Below the pieces are notes generated by a model. It was not told where the DNA came from, did not search any database, and saw only the letters and a program-made list of their open reading frames with translations. This document shows, piece after piece, positions 15,833 through 29,973 of a DNA stretch of 64,000 nt. The DNA is from Methylopila henanensis. Its GTDB lineage: Bacteria > Pseudomonadota > Alphaproteobacteria > Rhizobiales > Methylopilaceae. The position numbers and the translations under genes were made by a program. The stretch spans positions 371,651-435,650 of the forward strand of contig NZ_JBHUER010000002.1 in the NCBI RefSeq assembly GCF_042681025.1, written 5' to 3'. Position 1 is the first letter of the stretch, and each line of letters begins with the position of its first letter.

Positions 15833-17902
15833 CTACTCCAGCAGCAGCAGCGAGCGTCCGGCGACGTCAAAGGCTTGGCCGCCGGCGAGCCCGCGAGGTT
15901 CGTCCTCCGGGGCGGCGGTGTCGATCAAGGCCGACCATTCGGCGCCGCCGTCACGTTCGGGCAGGGTGAACGGCACCGCGCCGTCATGGGCGTTGAAGAT
16001 GAGGATGACCTCGTCGCCCTCCGTCTTCAGCTTCAGACCGATGCAGTCGGCGTTCCCGTCGCCCCATTGCTCGGGGGTCTGCTCGCCGCCGCCGGGATTC
16101 AGCCACGTCACCTCCATGCCGTCGCGGAAGCTCGCGCGGCGCAGGATCGGCCGCTCGGCCCGCAGCGCCGTGAGGCGCTTGGTGAAAGCGAGCAGCTTCT
16201 CGTTGTTCTCGTTGAGGTCCCAGTGGACCCACGAGATTTCGCTGTCCTGGCAGTAGCCGTTGTTGTTGCCGCCCTGAGTGCGGCCGAACTCGTCGCCCGC
16301 AAGGATCATGGGCGTGCCGTGGGAGAACAGCAGGGTCGCCAGGAAGTTGCGCTTCTGCCGTTCGCGCGTGGCGACGATCCCCTCGTCGTCGGTCTCGCCT
16401 TCGACGCCGTAGTTGTAGCTGCGGTTGTCGGAATGGCCGTCCTTGCCGTCCTCGCCGTTCGCCTCGTTGTGCTTCTCGTTGTAGGTGACGACGTCGTGCA
16501 GCGTGAAGCCGTCATGGGCGGTGACGAAGTTCACGCCCGCCCAAGGCCGACGCCCCTGCCGGTCGTAGATGTCGCCGGAGCCGGTGACGCGCGCGGCGAA
16601 GTCGCCGAGATGGCCGGCGCCCGCCTTCCAGTAGTCGCGGACGTTGTCGCGGTACTTGTCGTTCCATTCCGCCCATCCCGGCGGGAAGCCGCCGACCTGG
16701 TAGCCGCCGGGGCCGATGTCCCAGGGCTCGCCCACCAGCTTCACTTTGCGCAGAACGGGATCCTGCCCAATGGCGTCGAAGAAGCCCGAGCGCGCGTCGA
16801 AGCCGTAGGTCTCGCGGCCGAGAATGGTGCCAAGGTCGAAGCGGAAGCCGTCGACATGCATCTCCTCGACCCAGTAGCGCAGACTGTCCATCACCATCTG
16901 CAGCACGCGCGGATGGCTGATGTTGACAGTGTTCCCGGTGCCGGTGTCGTTGATGTAGTAGCGGTGATTGTCGGGCAGCGTACGGTAATAGCTCAGGTTG
17001 TCGATGCCCTTGAACGACAGCGTCGGCCCGAGTTCGTTGCCCTCGGCGGTGTGGTTGTAGACGACGTCGAGGATCACCTCGAGGCCGGCGTTGTGGAGTG
17101 CGCGGACCATGTGCTTGAAGCTCGCGAGCTTGGCCCGGCCGGATTTCGAAGGGTCCCCGGCGTAGCGCCCCATCGGCGCGAAGAAGCCGATGGTGTTGTA
17201 ACCCCAGAAGTTCTTAAGGCCCTTGCCCTCGAGGTGCTGGTCGTCGAGGAAGGCGTGGACCGGCAACAGCTCGACCGAGGTGACGCCGAGCGCCTTGATG
17301 TGGTCGATGACCTCCTTCTGGGCGAGACCGTCGAAGGTGCCGCGCAGCCCCTCGGGCACCGCCGGATGCAGCATGGTGTAGCCGCGGACGTGGGTCTCGT
17401 AGAACACCGTCTTGTCCCACGGGATGTCCGGCTTGGTGTCGCGCGTCCAGTCGAAGGCTGTGTCGGCCACCTCGCATTTCGGCGTGAACGGCGCACTGTC
17501 GCGCTCGTCGAAGGTCAGGTCCTTGTCCGCCGCGTGGAGATCGTAGGCGAAATGAGCCTCGTTCCACTCGATCGAGCCGATCAGGCTCTTGGCGTAGGGG
17601 TCGATCAGCAGCTTGTTGGGATTGAAACGGTGCCCCTCTTCGGGGCGGAACGGCCCGTGAACGCGGTAGCCGTAAATCTGGCCGGGGTGCACGCCGTCGA
17701 GATACCCGTGCCAGACCTCGTCCGTATATTCGGGCAACGTGATCCGCTCGACCTCGTTCTGCTTGTCGTCGAACAAGCAAAGCTCGACCCGCTCCGCATG
17801 GGCTGAGAACAAGGCGAAGTTCGTGCCCGCTCCGTCGAACGTCGCGCCGAGCGGGTACGGCCGCCCAGCCTCGGCCCGGCGGTTCGTCTTGATATCGCCC
17901 AT
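15833..17902 (-). CDS. glgX: Glycogen debranching enzyme GlgX (copy 1)
   Basis: A 689-residue GH13 isoamylase-type debrancher that hydrolyses alpha-1,6 links in phosphorylase-trimmed glycogen. An N-terminal CBM48-like region (GATFDGAGTNFALFSAHAE) precedes the barrel with VDGFRFDLGTILGRE (nucleophile Asp), KLVGEPWDIGPGGYQVG (acid/base Glu) and FVTAHDGFTLHD (transition-state Asp). The start MGDIKTN at 17902 is preferred over the frame's upstream extension because the CBM48 begins soon after it. It is transcribed away from the main glycogen operon, and a second glgX (26076) is in that operon; the two proteins are close in length and motifs. Confidence 0.95.
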   Translation of the reverse strand: MGDIKTNRRAEAGRPYPLGATFDGAGTNFALFSAHAERVELCLFDDKQNEVERITLPEYTDEVWHGYLDGVHPGQIYGYRVHGPFRPEEGHRFNPNKLLIDPYAKSLIGSIEWNEAHFAYDLHAADKDLTFDERDSAPFTPKCEVADTAFDWTRDTKPDIPWDKTVFYETHVRGYTMLHPAVPEGLRGTFDGLAQKEVIDHIKALGVTSVELLPVHAFLDDQHLEGKGLKNFWGYNTIGFFAPMGRYAGDPSKSGRAKLASFKHMVRALHNAGLEVILDVVYNHTAEGNELGPTLSFKGIDNLSYYRTLPDNHRYYINDTGTGNTVNISHPRVLQMVMDSLRYWVEEMHVDGFRFDLGTILGRETYGFDARSGFFDAIGQDPVLRKVKLVGEPWDIGPGGYQVGGFPPGWAEWNDKYRDNVRDYWKAGAGHLGDFAARVTGSGDIYDRQGRRPWAGVNFVTAHDGFTLHDVVTYNEKHNEANGEDGKDGHSDNRSYNYGVEGETDDEGIVATRERQKRNFLATLLFSHGTPMILAGDEFGRTQGGNNNGYCQDSEISWVHWDLNENNEKLLAFTKRLTALRAERPILRRASFRDGMEVTWLNPGGGEQTPEQWGDGNADCIGLKLKTEGDEVILIFNAHDGAVPFTLPERDGGAEWSALIDTAAPEDEPRGLAGGQAFDVAGRSLLLLE

Positions 17903-18018
17903 GTAACTGTCGCCTCGCCTGAAAGCGGACCATGAAGCCCGCGTGGTCCCGCCATCACAACGGCGGGGCACGACCGGCGTTCCAGCATGATCATTCGCTC
18001 AGAAGAGGAAACGGCGCC

Positions 18019-18309
18019 TCATTCCTTCGCCGCTTTGGGTTTTTTCGCCTTTTTCGGCTTCGGGGCGACGACCGGCGCGGACGCCGCCGCTTCGGCCGCA
18101 GCGCGCTTGGCGGCCAGCCCCTTGAGAATCTTGGCCCGCTGGGCGTTAGACATCGTCTTCTTCTTTTTCGGCGGCGCGGGCGGCGTCTCCTGTGCGGCGT
18201 AGCGCCGCTCCGCCTCGATCCAGTGGTCGCCGTCGCGTCCTTCCGGCCGGCCTTCCTCTTCCCAGATCCGGTAAGCAAGCTCGCTGATCCGCGCGTCCCG
18301 ATCGCTCAT
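18019..18309 (-). CDS. DUF2934 domain-containing protein with Lys/Ala-rich tail
   Basis: A 96-residue protein. Residues ~5-38 (ISELAYRIWEEEGRPEGRD, then HWIEAERR) form the DUF2934 motif. The second half is a strongly basic, low-complexity tail of Lys, Ala and Pro (KKKKTMSNAQRAKILKG and KPKKAKKPK). The tail resembles those of nucleic-acid-binding or histone-H1-like proteins. The gene is divergent from glgE with 114 bp between, and upstream of glgX copy 1 on the same strand. DUF2934 genes are often seen near glycogen genes in alphaproteobacteria; no function is established. Confidence 0.85.
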   Translation of the reverse strand: MSDRDARISELAYRIWEEEGRPEGRDGDHWIEAERRYAAQETPPAPPKKKKTMSNAQRAKILKGLAAKRAAAEAAASAPVVAPKPKKAKKPKAAKE

Positions 18310-18423
18310 GCTCCGCTCCTTTCGCTCACCCCGCGGGGTTGTCGGACACAACCGCTGACCGACCTATGGGTCCGCTGATGCGAGCCCACAGCCGTCACAC
18401 ACCGATTGAACGCGGAGAGACGC

Positions 18424-20423
18424 ATGACCGACGCCCCCCTCGACGCCATCGAAGCCGCCCGCCGGCCCAGGATTGCGATCGAGGCGGTCTCCCCGACCGT
18501 CGACGGAGGGCGTTTTCCGGTCAAAACGGTAATCGGGCGCGCCATCGTGGTCGAGGCCGACGTGTTCGCCGACGGCCACGAAGTTCTGCGCGCCGAAGTC
18601 GTCTGGCGCCCCCGCGGCGAAGGCGATTGGCGCCGCGCCCCGATGGCCGAACTGCCGAACGACCGTTGGCGCGCCGCATTCACGCCCGAAGCGATCGGGC
18701 GGCACGAGTTCGCCGTCGAGGCGTGGTGGGACGACTTCGGCACGTTCCGCCGCGATCTGACGAAGAAGCGGGAGGCCGGGCTCGACGTCGCTCTGGAAAC
18801 CGACGAAGGCCTGATTTTGCTTGAGGAAATCGCCTCGACCGCGCCTCAGCAGGCGGCGAAGGCGCTAGCGGACATCATCCTGGCCACCCGGGCGCTTGGC
18901 GTCTCCGATCGCGTCGCGGCTCTGCTGTCGCCGGAGACGCACGCCGCCGTCGAGGCCGCCGGCCACCGCGCGTTCCTGACGCGGAGCGCCGCCTACGGAC
19001 TCGAAGTGGACCGGGTCCAGGCCGCCTTCGCGAGCTGGTACGAGCTTTTCCCGCGCTCCGAGAGCGGCGATCCGACGCGGCACGGCACCTTCCGCGACGT
19101 CATCCGCCGCCTGCCGCAGATCCGCGACATGGGCTTCGACGTGCTCTACTTCCCGCCGATCCACCCGATCGGCAAGACCAACCGCAAGGGCCCGAACAAC
19201 ACGCTGACGCCCGGCCCCAACGACGTCGGCAGCCCCTATGCGATCGGCTCGCCCGACGGCGGCCACGACGCGCTGCACCCCGAACTCGGATCGCTCGAGG
19301 ACTTCCGGGCGCTGGTCGCCGCGGCGGCGGACAACGGCCTGGAGATCGCGCTCGACTTCGCCATCCAGTGCTCGCCGGATCACCCCTGGCTCAAGGAGAA
19401 TCCGGGCTGGTTCAAGTGGCGGCCGGACGGCTCGATGAAGTACGCGGAGAACCCGCCGAAGAAGTATCAGGACATCGTCAACGTCGACTTCTACGGACCC
19501 GACGCCGTTCCCGGGCTGTGGGTCGCCCTCCGCGACGTCGTGCTGTTTTGGGCGTCGGAGGGCGTGAAGACGTTCCGTGTGGACAATCCCCACACCAAGG
19601 CGTTCCCGTTCTGGGAATGGATGATCGAAGAGGTGAAGCTCGAGCATCCCGACGCCATCTTCCTGTCGGAGGCGTTCACCCGACCGAAGGTGATGTATCG
19701 GCTGGCGAAGCTCGGCTATTCGCAGTCCTACACCTACTTCACCTGGCGCAACCACAAGGCCGAGATCACGGAGTACCTGACGGAGCTGACCACCACGGCG
19801 CCGAAGGACTTTTTCCGCCCGCATTTCTTCGTCAACACGCCGGACATCAACCCTTATTTCCTACAGACGTCCGGCCGCGCCGGCTTCCTGATCCGCGCAG
19901 CGCTCGCGACCACGCTTTCGGGCCTGTGGGGCATGTACAACGGCTTCGAGATCTGCGAGAGCGCGCCGCTCCCGGGCAAGGAAGAGTATCTCGACAGCGA
20001 GAAGTACGAGATCCGCATCCGCAACTGGGCGCAGGCCGGCAACATCATCCCGGAGATCACGCGGCTCAACCGCATCCGGAAGGAAAACCCGGCCCTGCAC
20101 AGCCATCTCGGCGTGCGGTTCTACAACTGCTTCGACGATCACGTGCTCTACTACGGCAAGCCGCGCTTCGCCGAGGACGGCTCCGGCCGGATCGAGGACA
20201 TGGTGCTCGTGTTCGTGAACCTCGACCCGTTCACGGTGAAAAACGCGCCTTATGAAGTTCCGCTGTGGGAGTTTGGCCTCCCCGACCACGGCGCGATCGC
20301 GGTCGAGGACCTGATGCGCGGCAACCGGTTCACGCTGACCGGCAAAGAGCAGTGGATCCACCTTAATCCGAACGAACTGCCGTTCCACGTCTGGCGGCTG
20401 ACGAACCTGTCGGGAGTAGCCTG

Positions 20424-20424
<1 letters not shown>
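18424..20424 (+). CDS. glgE: Alpha-1,4-glucan:maltose-1-phosphate maltosyltransferase GlgE
   Basis: A 666-residue GH13_3 enzyme that extends alpha-1,4-glucans with maltosyl units from maltose-1-phosphate. An N-terminal all-beta region (to ~120) and a helical insert precede the catalytic barrel: nucleophile D387 in FRVDNPHTKAFPFW, acid/base E416 in FLSEAFTRP, and NTPDINPYF further on. These motifs are specific to GlgE rather than to alpha-amylases. The ATG at 18424 is used; a TTG six codons earlier is in frame. The next gene makes its substrate and overlaps by one base (TGATG), so the two are coupled. Confidence 0.96.
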
Positions 20425-23731
<3,307 letters not shown>

Positions 23732-23735
<4 letters not shown>

Positions 23736-25918
23736 CGCTCACGACTACGCTCGACCGCGCGACGCTGGAAGCTCTGGCGCATGGGACGCATGCCGATCCG
23801 TTCGCGGCGCTTGGGCGCCGTGACGACGGCGCCGGCCCCTATGTGCGCGCCGTGCTGCCGGGCGCCGAGGCCGCCGAGGTCGTGGCGCGCTCGGACGGCG
23901 CCGTGGTCGGAACGCTCGCCGAGATCGACGGCTCGGGCGTGTTCGAAGGGCCGGTGCGCGGCGTCGACCCGTACCTTCTGCGCGTGACCTGGCCGGGCGG
24001 CGTGGTCCACGAATCCGAAGACCCCTACTCCTTCGGACTTCTGCTTGGCGATCTTGACCTGCATCTGCTGGGCGAGAGCCGCCATTTCGAGCTCGCGTCC
24101 GCGCTCGGCGCGAACGCGCTGACGATCGACGGGGTCGCGGGCGTCCGCTTCGCGGTCTGGGCGCCGAACGCGCGCCGGGTCGCGGTCGTCGGCGACTTCA
24201 ACGCCTGGGACAGCCGCCGCCATCCCATGCGGCTGCGCCATCCTTCGGGCGTGTGGGAGCTGTTTGTCCCCCGCATCGGGCCGGGCGAACGCTACAAATA
24301 CGCGATCATCGGAGCCGATGGCGCGAGGCTGCCGGACAAGGCCGACCCCGTCGCCCGCGCGAGCGAGAAGGCGCCGGCCACGGCCTCCGTCGTCGCCTCG
24401 ACGGAGCCTTATGTCTGGACTGACGGCGACTGGCTCGCCGGGCGCGCCGCACGCCATCGGCCGGACGCGCCGCTGTCGTTCTACGAGGTCCATCTTGGAT
24501 CGTGGATGAAGCCCGACGGCCGCGAAGTCGACTGGGCGTTCGCGGCGGAGAAGCTCATTCCGTATATCGCGGGCATGGGCTTTACCCATCTGGAGCTGCT
24601 GCCGGTCAGCGAGCATCCGTTTGGCGGATCGTGGGGCTACCAGCCGCTCGGCCTGTTCGCGCCGACCGCCCGCTACGGCGCGCCGGAGGACTTCGCGCGC
24701 TTCGTCGACGCCGCCCACGCGGCGGGCGTCGGCGTGGTGGTCGACTGGGTACCGGCCCACTTCCCGACCGACGACCACGGCCTCTACCGCTTCGACGGCA
24801 CCGCGCTCTACGAGCACGCCGATCCTCGCGAAGGCTTCCACGTCGACTGGAACACCGCGATCTACAATTTCGGCCGCAAGGAGGTGCAGAACTACCTGAT
24901 CGCGAGCGCGCTGCACTGGATCGAGGTCTTTCACGTCGACGGCCTGCGCGTCGACGCCGTCGCCTCGATGCTCTACCGCGACTACTCGCGCAACGCCGGG
25001 GAGTGGATTCCGAACCAGTATGGCGGGCGCGAGAACCTCGAGGCGGTTCAGTTCCTGCAGCATTTGAACGCAGTGGTGCGGGAGCGCGCGCCCGGCGCGA
25101 TCATGGTGGCGGAAGAGTCGACCGCCTGGCCCGGCGTCACGCGCCCGACCGAAGAGGGCGGCCTCGGCTTCCATTACAAGTGGAACATGGGCTGGATGCA
25201 CGACACGCTCCATTACATGGAGCAGAACCCGATCTACCGTCAGTACAATCATGACGGGATCACCTTCGGGCTGGTCTACGCCTTCTCCGAGAAGTTCGTT
25301 CTCCCGCTCAGCCATGATGAAGTCGTGCACGGCAAAGGCTCGCTGCTGGGCAAGATGCCGGGCGACGCCTGGCAGAAGCTCGCCAACCTGCGCGCCCTGT
25401 TCGGGCTGATGTGGACCCATCCCGGCAAGAAGCTGCTGTTCATGGGCGGCGAGGTCGCGCAGGGGCGCGAATGGAACCATGACGATCAGGTCGACTGGGG
25501 TCTGCTCGACGACCCCGGCCATGCCGGCGTCCAGCGGCTGATCCGCGACCTCAACCGCATCTACGTCGGCGATCCCGCCCTCCATGGGCGCGACGCGGAG
25601 CCCGAGGGCTTCCGCTGGGTCATCGGCGACGACCGCGCCAACTCCGTGTTCGCGTTCCTACGCCTCGGCCCGGAGGGAACGCCGCCGGTGCTCGTCGTGG
25701 CCAACCTGACGCCGGTGCCCCGCAGCGACTATCGCGTCGGCGTGCCGGCCGCGGGGTTCTGGAGCGAGATCGTCAACACCGACTCCAACCTCTATGGCGG
25801 ATCCAACCTCGGCAACGGCGGCGGCGTGGCGACGACCGAGGTCGAAAGCCATGGCGAGGCGCAGTCGCTGCTGCTGACGCTGCCGCCGCTCGCGGTGGTC
25901 GCCCTGCGGCTCGCCTGA
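23732..25918 (+). CDS. glgB: 1,4-alpha-glucan branching enzyme GlgB
   Basis: A 728-residue GH13_9 enzyme that cuts and re-attaches alpha-1,4 chains as alpha-1,6 branches in glycogen. It has an N-terminal beta-sandwich, a CBM48 (VWAPNARRVAVVGDFNAWD), then the barrel with D408 (GLRVDAVASML), E461 (MVAEESTAWPG) and PLSHDEVVHGKG. The length is that of the long (E. coli-type) branching enzyme with both N-terminal domains. It overlaps treS-mak by 4 bp; branching is needed for polymers made by either GlgA or GlgE. Confidence 0.97.
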
Positions 25919-26075
25919 GCCCTGCCTCGCGGGGGCGCGACCTCGTGTCCCGCCGATCCGCCGCGACCGACGGTGATCCGCGCGCCAGAATGAGGCGGAC
26001 AGGATCGCGCCGATTACGCGGTCGGGCGCGTCCGCGCTAAGCTCCGCCGTCGTCACGATTTCCTTCCCGAGGCTC

Positions 26076-28214
26076 ATGACCACGAAGCTCGAACCCGGCT
26101 CCCCCTACCCGCTCGGCGCGACCTGGGACGGGCTCGGCGTGAACTTCGCCGTATTCTCCGCCAATGCGGAGCAGATCGACCTCTGTCTGTTCGACCCGTC
26201 CGGGCGCCGCGAGATCGCGCGGGTCGCGCTGCCGGAGAAGACCGACGAGGTGTTCCACGGCTACCTCGCGGGCGCCCGCGCGGGCCTGCTGTACGGCTTC
26301 CGCGCCCACGGCCCCTACGACCCGCAGCACGGCCACCGCTTCAACCCCAACAAGCTGCTGCTCGACCCCTACGCCCGACAGATCGCCGGCGAGGTGCGCT
26401 GGTCGGACGCGCTCTACGGCTACCGGCTGCACAGCCCGCGCGGCGATCTGTCCTACGACCGGCGCGACAGCGCGCCCGGCATGCCGAAGGCGATCGTCAC
26501 CGATGACGCCTTCAATTGGGGCGACGACCGGCCGCCGAACGTGCCGTGGTCGGAGACGGTGATTTACGAGGCGCATCTGCGTGGCCTCACCATGCAGCGC
26601 CTGGATATCCTCCCGCACGAGCGGGGCACCTTCGCGGCCCTCGCCAGCCCGCAGATGATCGAGCACTACAAGCGGCTCGGCGTCACCGCCGTGGAGCTGC
26701 TGCCGATCCACGCCTTCGTGCAGGACAGGCGCCTGATCGAGCAGGGCCTCAGGAACTACTGGGGCTACAACACGCTCGGGTTCTTCGCGCCGGAACAGCG
26801 CTACCTTTCCGACGGCTCGCTGACGGAGATCAAGGTCGCGGTGCGCCGACTGCACGCCGCCGGGATCGAGGTGATCCTGGACGTGGTCTACAACCACACC
26901 GCCGAAGGCAGCGAAGAAGGCCCGACGCTGTCGTTCCGCGGCCTCGACAACACGAGCTACTACCGTCTGGCGCGGGAGGACCGGCGCTACTGCGTCAACG
27001 ACACCGGCACCGGCAACACGGTCAACGTCAGCCACCCGCGCGTGCTGCAGCTGGTGATGGACAGCCTGCGCTACTGGGTCGAAGCCTACCATGTCGACGG
27101 GTTCCGCTTCGATCTCGGCGTCACGCTCGGGCGCGAGGAAGACGGCTTCGATCCGGGCTCCGGCTTCTTCGACGCGATCCGTCAGGACCCCGTGCTCCAG
27201 CGTGTGAAGCTGATCTCGGAGCCGTGGGACATCGGCCCCGGCGGCTACCAGCTCGGCCATCATCCCCCCGGCTTCGCGGAGTGGAACGACCGCTACCGCG
27301 ACAGCGTGCGCCGGTTCTGGCGCGGCGACGGCGGCCAGAGGCCGGAGATCGCGGCGCGGCTCGCTGGCTCGTCCGACCTGTTCGACCGGCGCTCGCGCAA
27401 GCCCTGGGCGTCGATCAACTTCGTGGCGAGCCACGACGGCTACACCCTCGCCGACGCCACCTCCTACGAACGGAAGCACAACCTCGCCAACGGCGAGGGC
27501 AACCGCGACGGCCACGGCGAGAACTACTCTTCGAACTGGGGCGTCGAAGGCCCGACTGACGACGAGGCCATTCTCGACGTTCGCGCCCGCGCGGCCCGCG
27601 CGATGCTCGCGACGCTCCTGTTCTCGAGCGGCACGCCGATGCTGCTCGCCGGCGACGAGTTCGGCCGCACCCAGAACGGCAACAACAACGCCTACGCTCA
27701 GGACAACCCGACGTCCTGGGTCGACTGGACGCTCGCGGCGTCCCCGGCCGGACGCGACCTGACGGCCTTCGTCGCGCGCCTGATCCGGCTGCGGGCCGAA
27801 CACACGATCCTGCGCTGCAAGAACTTCCTGCACGGCCGCGAGGAGCCCGCCCCCGGCGTGCTCGACATCGCCTGGTTCGACGAGGCCGGGCTCGAACTCA
27901 CCGCAGGCGCCTGGAACGATGGCGGAGAACGGACGTTGACGCTTCGCCGCGCCACGCGCGGCGGCGGCGGCTCCGCTCCGATCCTGACCCTGATGCTGAA
28001 TCCCACTGCCGACGACCGCACCTTCCGGGCACCTCCCCCCGCCTTGCCGACGACGGTGCTTATCGACACCGCGGCGCCGGACGCGCCCGAACGCCCGCTC
28101 GAGGGCGACACGATCGTGGTCGCCGCCCGAAGCGGGGTGCTGCTTTACGCCGTGGCGTCGTCGGGGCGCCGTCGGAACCACGCCCCGCCCTCGAACGATC
28201 CGACTGGAGAATGA
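26076..28214 (+). CDS. glgX: Glycogen debranching enzyme GlgX (copy 2)
   Basis: A 712-residue isoamylase-type debranching enzyme. It has a CBM48 start (GATWDGLGVNFAVFSANAE), catalytic segments VDGFRFDLGVTLGRE, KLISEPWDIGPGGYQLG and FVASHDGYTLAD, plus GDEFGRTQNGNNNAYAQD. The sequence is collinear with the minus-strand copy (15833-17902) through the catalytic region, but the C-terminus differs and ends in an extra basic stretch. It follows glgB after 157 bp with no strong terminator and precedes treZ by 4 bp. Next to treZ/treY it may act as the TreX that frees linear malto-oligosaccharides for trehalose formation. Confidence 0.95.
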   Translation: MTTKLEPGSPYPLGATWDGLGVNFAVFSANAEQIDLCLFDPSGRREIARVALPEKTDEVFHGYLAGARAGLLYGFRAHGPYDPQHGHRFNPNKLLLDPYARQIAGEVRWSDALYGYRLHSPRGDLSYDRRDSAPGMPKAIVTDDAFNWGDDRPPNVPWSETVIYEAHLRGLTMQRLDILPHERGTFAALASPQMIEHYKRLGVTAVELLPIHAFVQDRRLIEQGLRNYWGYNTLGFFAPEQRYLSDGSLTEIKVAVRRLHAAGIEVILDVVYNHTAEGSEEGPTLSFRGLDNTSYYRLAREDRRYCVNDTGTGNTVNVSHPRVLQLVMDSLRYWVEAYHVDGFRFDLGVTLGREEDGFDPGSGFFDAIRQDPVLQRVKLISEPWDIGPGGYQLGHHPPGFAEWNDRYRDSVRRFWRGDGGQRPEIAARLAGSSDLFDRRSRKPWASINFVASHDGYTLADATSYERKHNLANGEGNRDGHGENYSSNWGVEGPTDDEAILDVRARAARAMLATLLFSSGTPMLLAGDEFGRTQNGNNNAYAQDNPTSWVDWTLAASPAGRDLTAFVARLIRLRAEHTILRCKNFLHGREEPAPGVLDIAWFDEAGLELTAGAWNDGGERTLTLRRATRGGGGSAPILTLMLNPTADDRTFRAPPPALPTTVLIDTAAPDAPERPLEGDTIVVAARSGVLLYAVASSGRRRNHAPPSNDPTGE

Positions 28215-28218
28215 CCGC

Positions 28219-29973
28219 TTGAGCGCCGCCTTCGAACGCAAGCTGCCTTTCGGCGCCTCGGTCGGCGCGGACAAGACGCTCTTCCGGTTCTGGGCGCCGG
28301 CGCATCCAGAGGTCCGGCTTGAGATCGAAGGTTCGGACCCCGTCGCCATGGCGCCTGAAGACGGCGGCTGGTTCTCGGCGGAGCTCCCGGCGCCCGCAGG
28401 CTCCCGCTATCGCTTCCACCTGCCCAATGGCCTCGCTGTGCCGGACCCCGCTTCGCGCTTCCAGGACGGCGACATCCACGGCTGGAGCGTCGTGGTCGAT
28501 CCCAAGGCCTACCACTGGAAAACGGGCGGCTGGACCGGGCGCCCGTGGGCGGAAACAGTGGTCTACGAGCTCCACGTCGGTTGCTTCGGCGGGTTCGCCG
28601 GCGTCGCCGAGGCGCTGCCGCTGCTGGCCGAACTCGGCGTCACCGCCGTGCAGCTCATGCCCATCGCAGATTTTCCGGGCGCGCGGAACTGGGGCTACGA
28701 CGGCGTGCTGCCCTATGCGCCCGACGCCGCCTATGGAACGCCGGACGAGCTGAAGGCGCTGATCGACCGCGCGCACGGACTCGGCCTGATGGTCTTCCTC
28801 GACGTGGTCTACAACCACTTCGGGCCGGACGGGAACTACATCGGAGCCGCGGCGCCGACCTTCTTCCGCGACGACCTGCAGACGCCGTGGGGCGGCGCCA
28901 TCGACTTTCGGCTGCCGGAAGTGCGGAGCTACTTCACCGAGAACACGCTCTACTGGCTGATGGAGCACCGCTTCGACGGGCTGCGGCTCGACGCGGTTCA
29001 CGCGATCTCCGAGCAGGACTGGATCGACGAGATGGCCGCGGCGGTGCGCGCGACGGTCGAGCCCGGCCGCCACGTCCACCTGATCCTCGAAAACGAGCAC
29101 AACCAGCAGTCCCATCTCGCCGGCGACGTCGACGCGCAGTGGAACGACGATTTCCACCACGTCATCCATGTCCTGCTGACCGGCGAGCGTGAAGGCTATT
29201 ACGAGGACTATGTCGAAGACGCCGCGGCGAAGCTCGCGCGGACGCTCTCCGAGGGCTTCGTCTACCAGGGCGAGCCATCGCCGCATCTCGACGGCAAGCC
29301 GCGGGGCACGCCGAGCGGCCACCTGCCGCCGACGGCCTTCATCAGCTTCCTTCAGAACCACGACCAGATCGGCAACCGCGCCTTCGGCGACCGGCTGACC
29401 GCGCTCGCCGACCCGCGTGGGGTCGAGGCCGCGACCGCCGCCCTGCTGCTCATCCCGCACATCCCGATGATCTTCATGGGCGAAGAGGTCGCGAGCGAGA
29501 CGCCGTTCCTGTTCTTCACCGACCATAATGACGAGCTCGCCGAAGCCGTGCGCTTCGGGCGTCGCAAGGAGTTCGCCAAGTTCGCCGCCTTCGCGGGCGC
29601 GGAAATTCCCGACCCCAACGCGGCGTCGACCTTCGAGCGCTCAATCCCCGAGCCGCACCCGGAACGCGCCGAGGAGCGGACGGCGCTCTACCGCCGGCTG
29701 CTCGCGCTGCGCGCCGCGAAGATCACGCCCGGCGTCCCAGGCGCGAAATCGGCGGGCGCGGAGCCGCTTGGCCCGAAGGCCGCGGTCGCACGCTGGGAGC
29801 TTGGTGACGGCTCGCGCCTCACCGTCGCGCTGAACCTCGCCGAAGAACCGGCGTCGATCGCGCCGATCGAAGGCCCGGTCCTGTTCGAGACCACGCCCGG
29901 CGCGGCCGACGCCGCGCGCGCAGGCCAGTTGCCGGGCTACGCCACCATCGCTCTTCTGGAATCCGCCGCGTGA
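28219..29973 (+). CDS. treZ: Malto-oligosyltrehalose trehalohydrolase TreZ (TTG start)
   Basis: A 584-residue GH13_10 enzyme that releases trehalose from the malto-oligosyltrehalose made by TreY. An N-terminal CBM48-like domain (FRFWAPAHPEVRLEIEG) leads into the barrel with FDGLRLDAVHAI, HLILENEHNQ and FLQNHDQIGNR. The start is a TTG 4 bases after the glgX stop, preceded by GGAGA at suitable distance. The only nearby ATG (28211) runs into a stop after three codons in another frame, so the rare start is well supported. Its stop overlaps the malQ GTG. Confidence 0.95.
   Translation: MSAAFERKLPFGASVGADKTLFRFWAPAHPEVRLEIEGSDPVAMAPEDGGWFSAELPAPAGSRYRFHLPNGLAVPDPASRFQDGDIHGWSVVVDPKAYHWKTGGWTGRPWAETVVYELHVGCFGGFAGVAEALPLLAELGVTAVQLMPIADFPGARNWGYDGVLPYAPDAAYGTPDELKALIDRAHGLGLMVFLDVVYNHFGPDGNYIGAAAPTFFRDDLQTPWGGAIDFRLPEVRSYFTENTLYWLMEHRFDGLRLDAVHAISEQDWIDEMAAAVRATVEPGRHVHLILENEHNQQSHLAGDVDAQWNDDFHHVIHVLLTGEREGYYEDYVEDAAAKLARTLSEGFVYQGEPSPHLDGKPRGTPSGHLPPTAFISFLQNHDQIGNRAFGDRLTALADPRGVEAATAALLLIPHIPMIFMGEEVASETPFLFFTDHNDELAEAVRFGRRKEFAKFAAFAGAEIPDPNAASTFERSIPEPHPERAEERTALYRRLLALRAAKITPGVPGAKSAGAEPLGPKAAVARWELGDGSRLTVALNLAEEPASIAPIEGPVLFETTPGAADAARAGQLPGYATIALLESAA

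Noticed and set aside
15875..17806. 643-residue plus-strand frame opposite glgX copy 1
   Set aside because: Antisense of a clear GH13 enzyme; long only because stops are rare at this GC content.
26037..28349. 770-residue minus-strand frame opposite glgX copy 2
   Set aside because: Same reason; it also crosses the gaps on both sides of the gene, showing that it is not a bounded coding unit.
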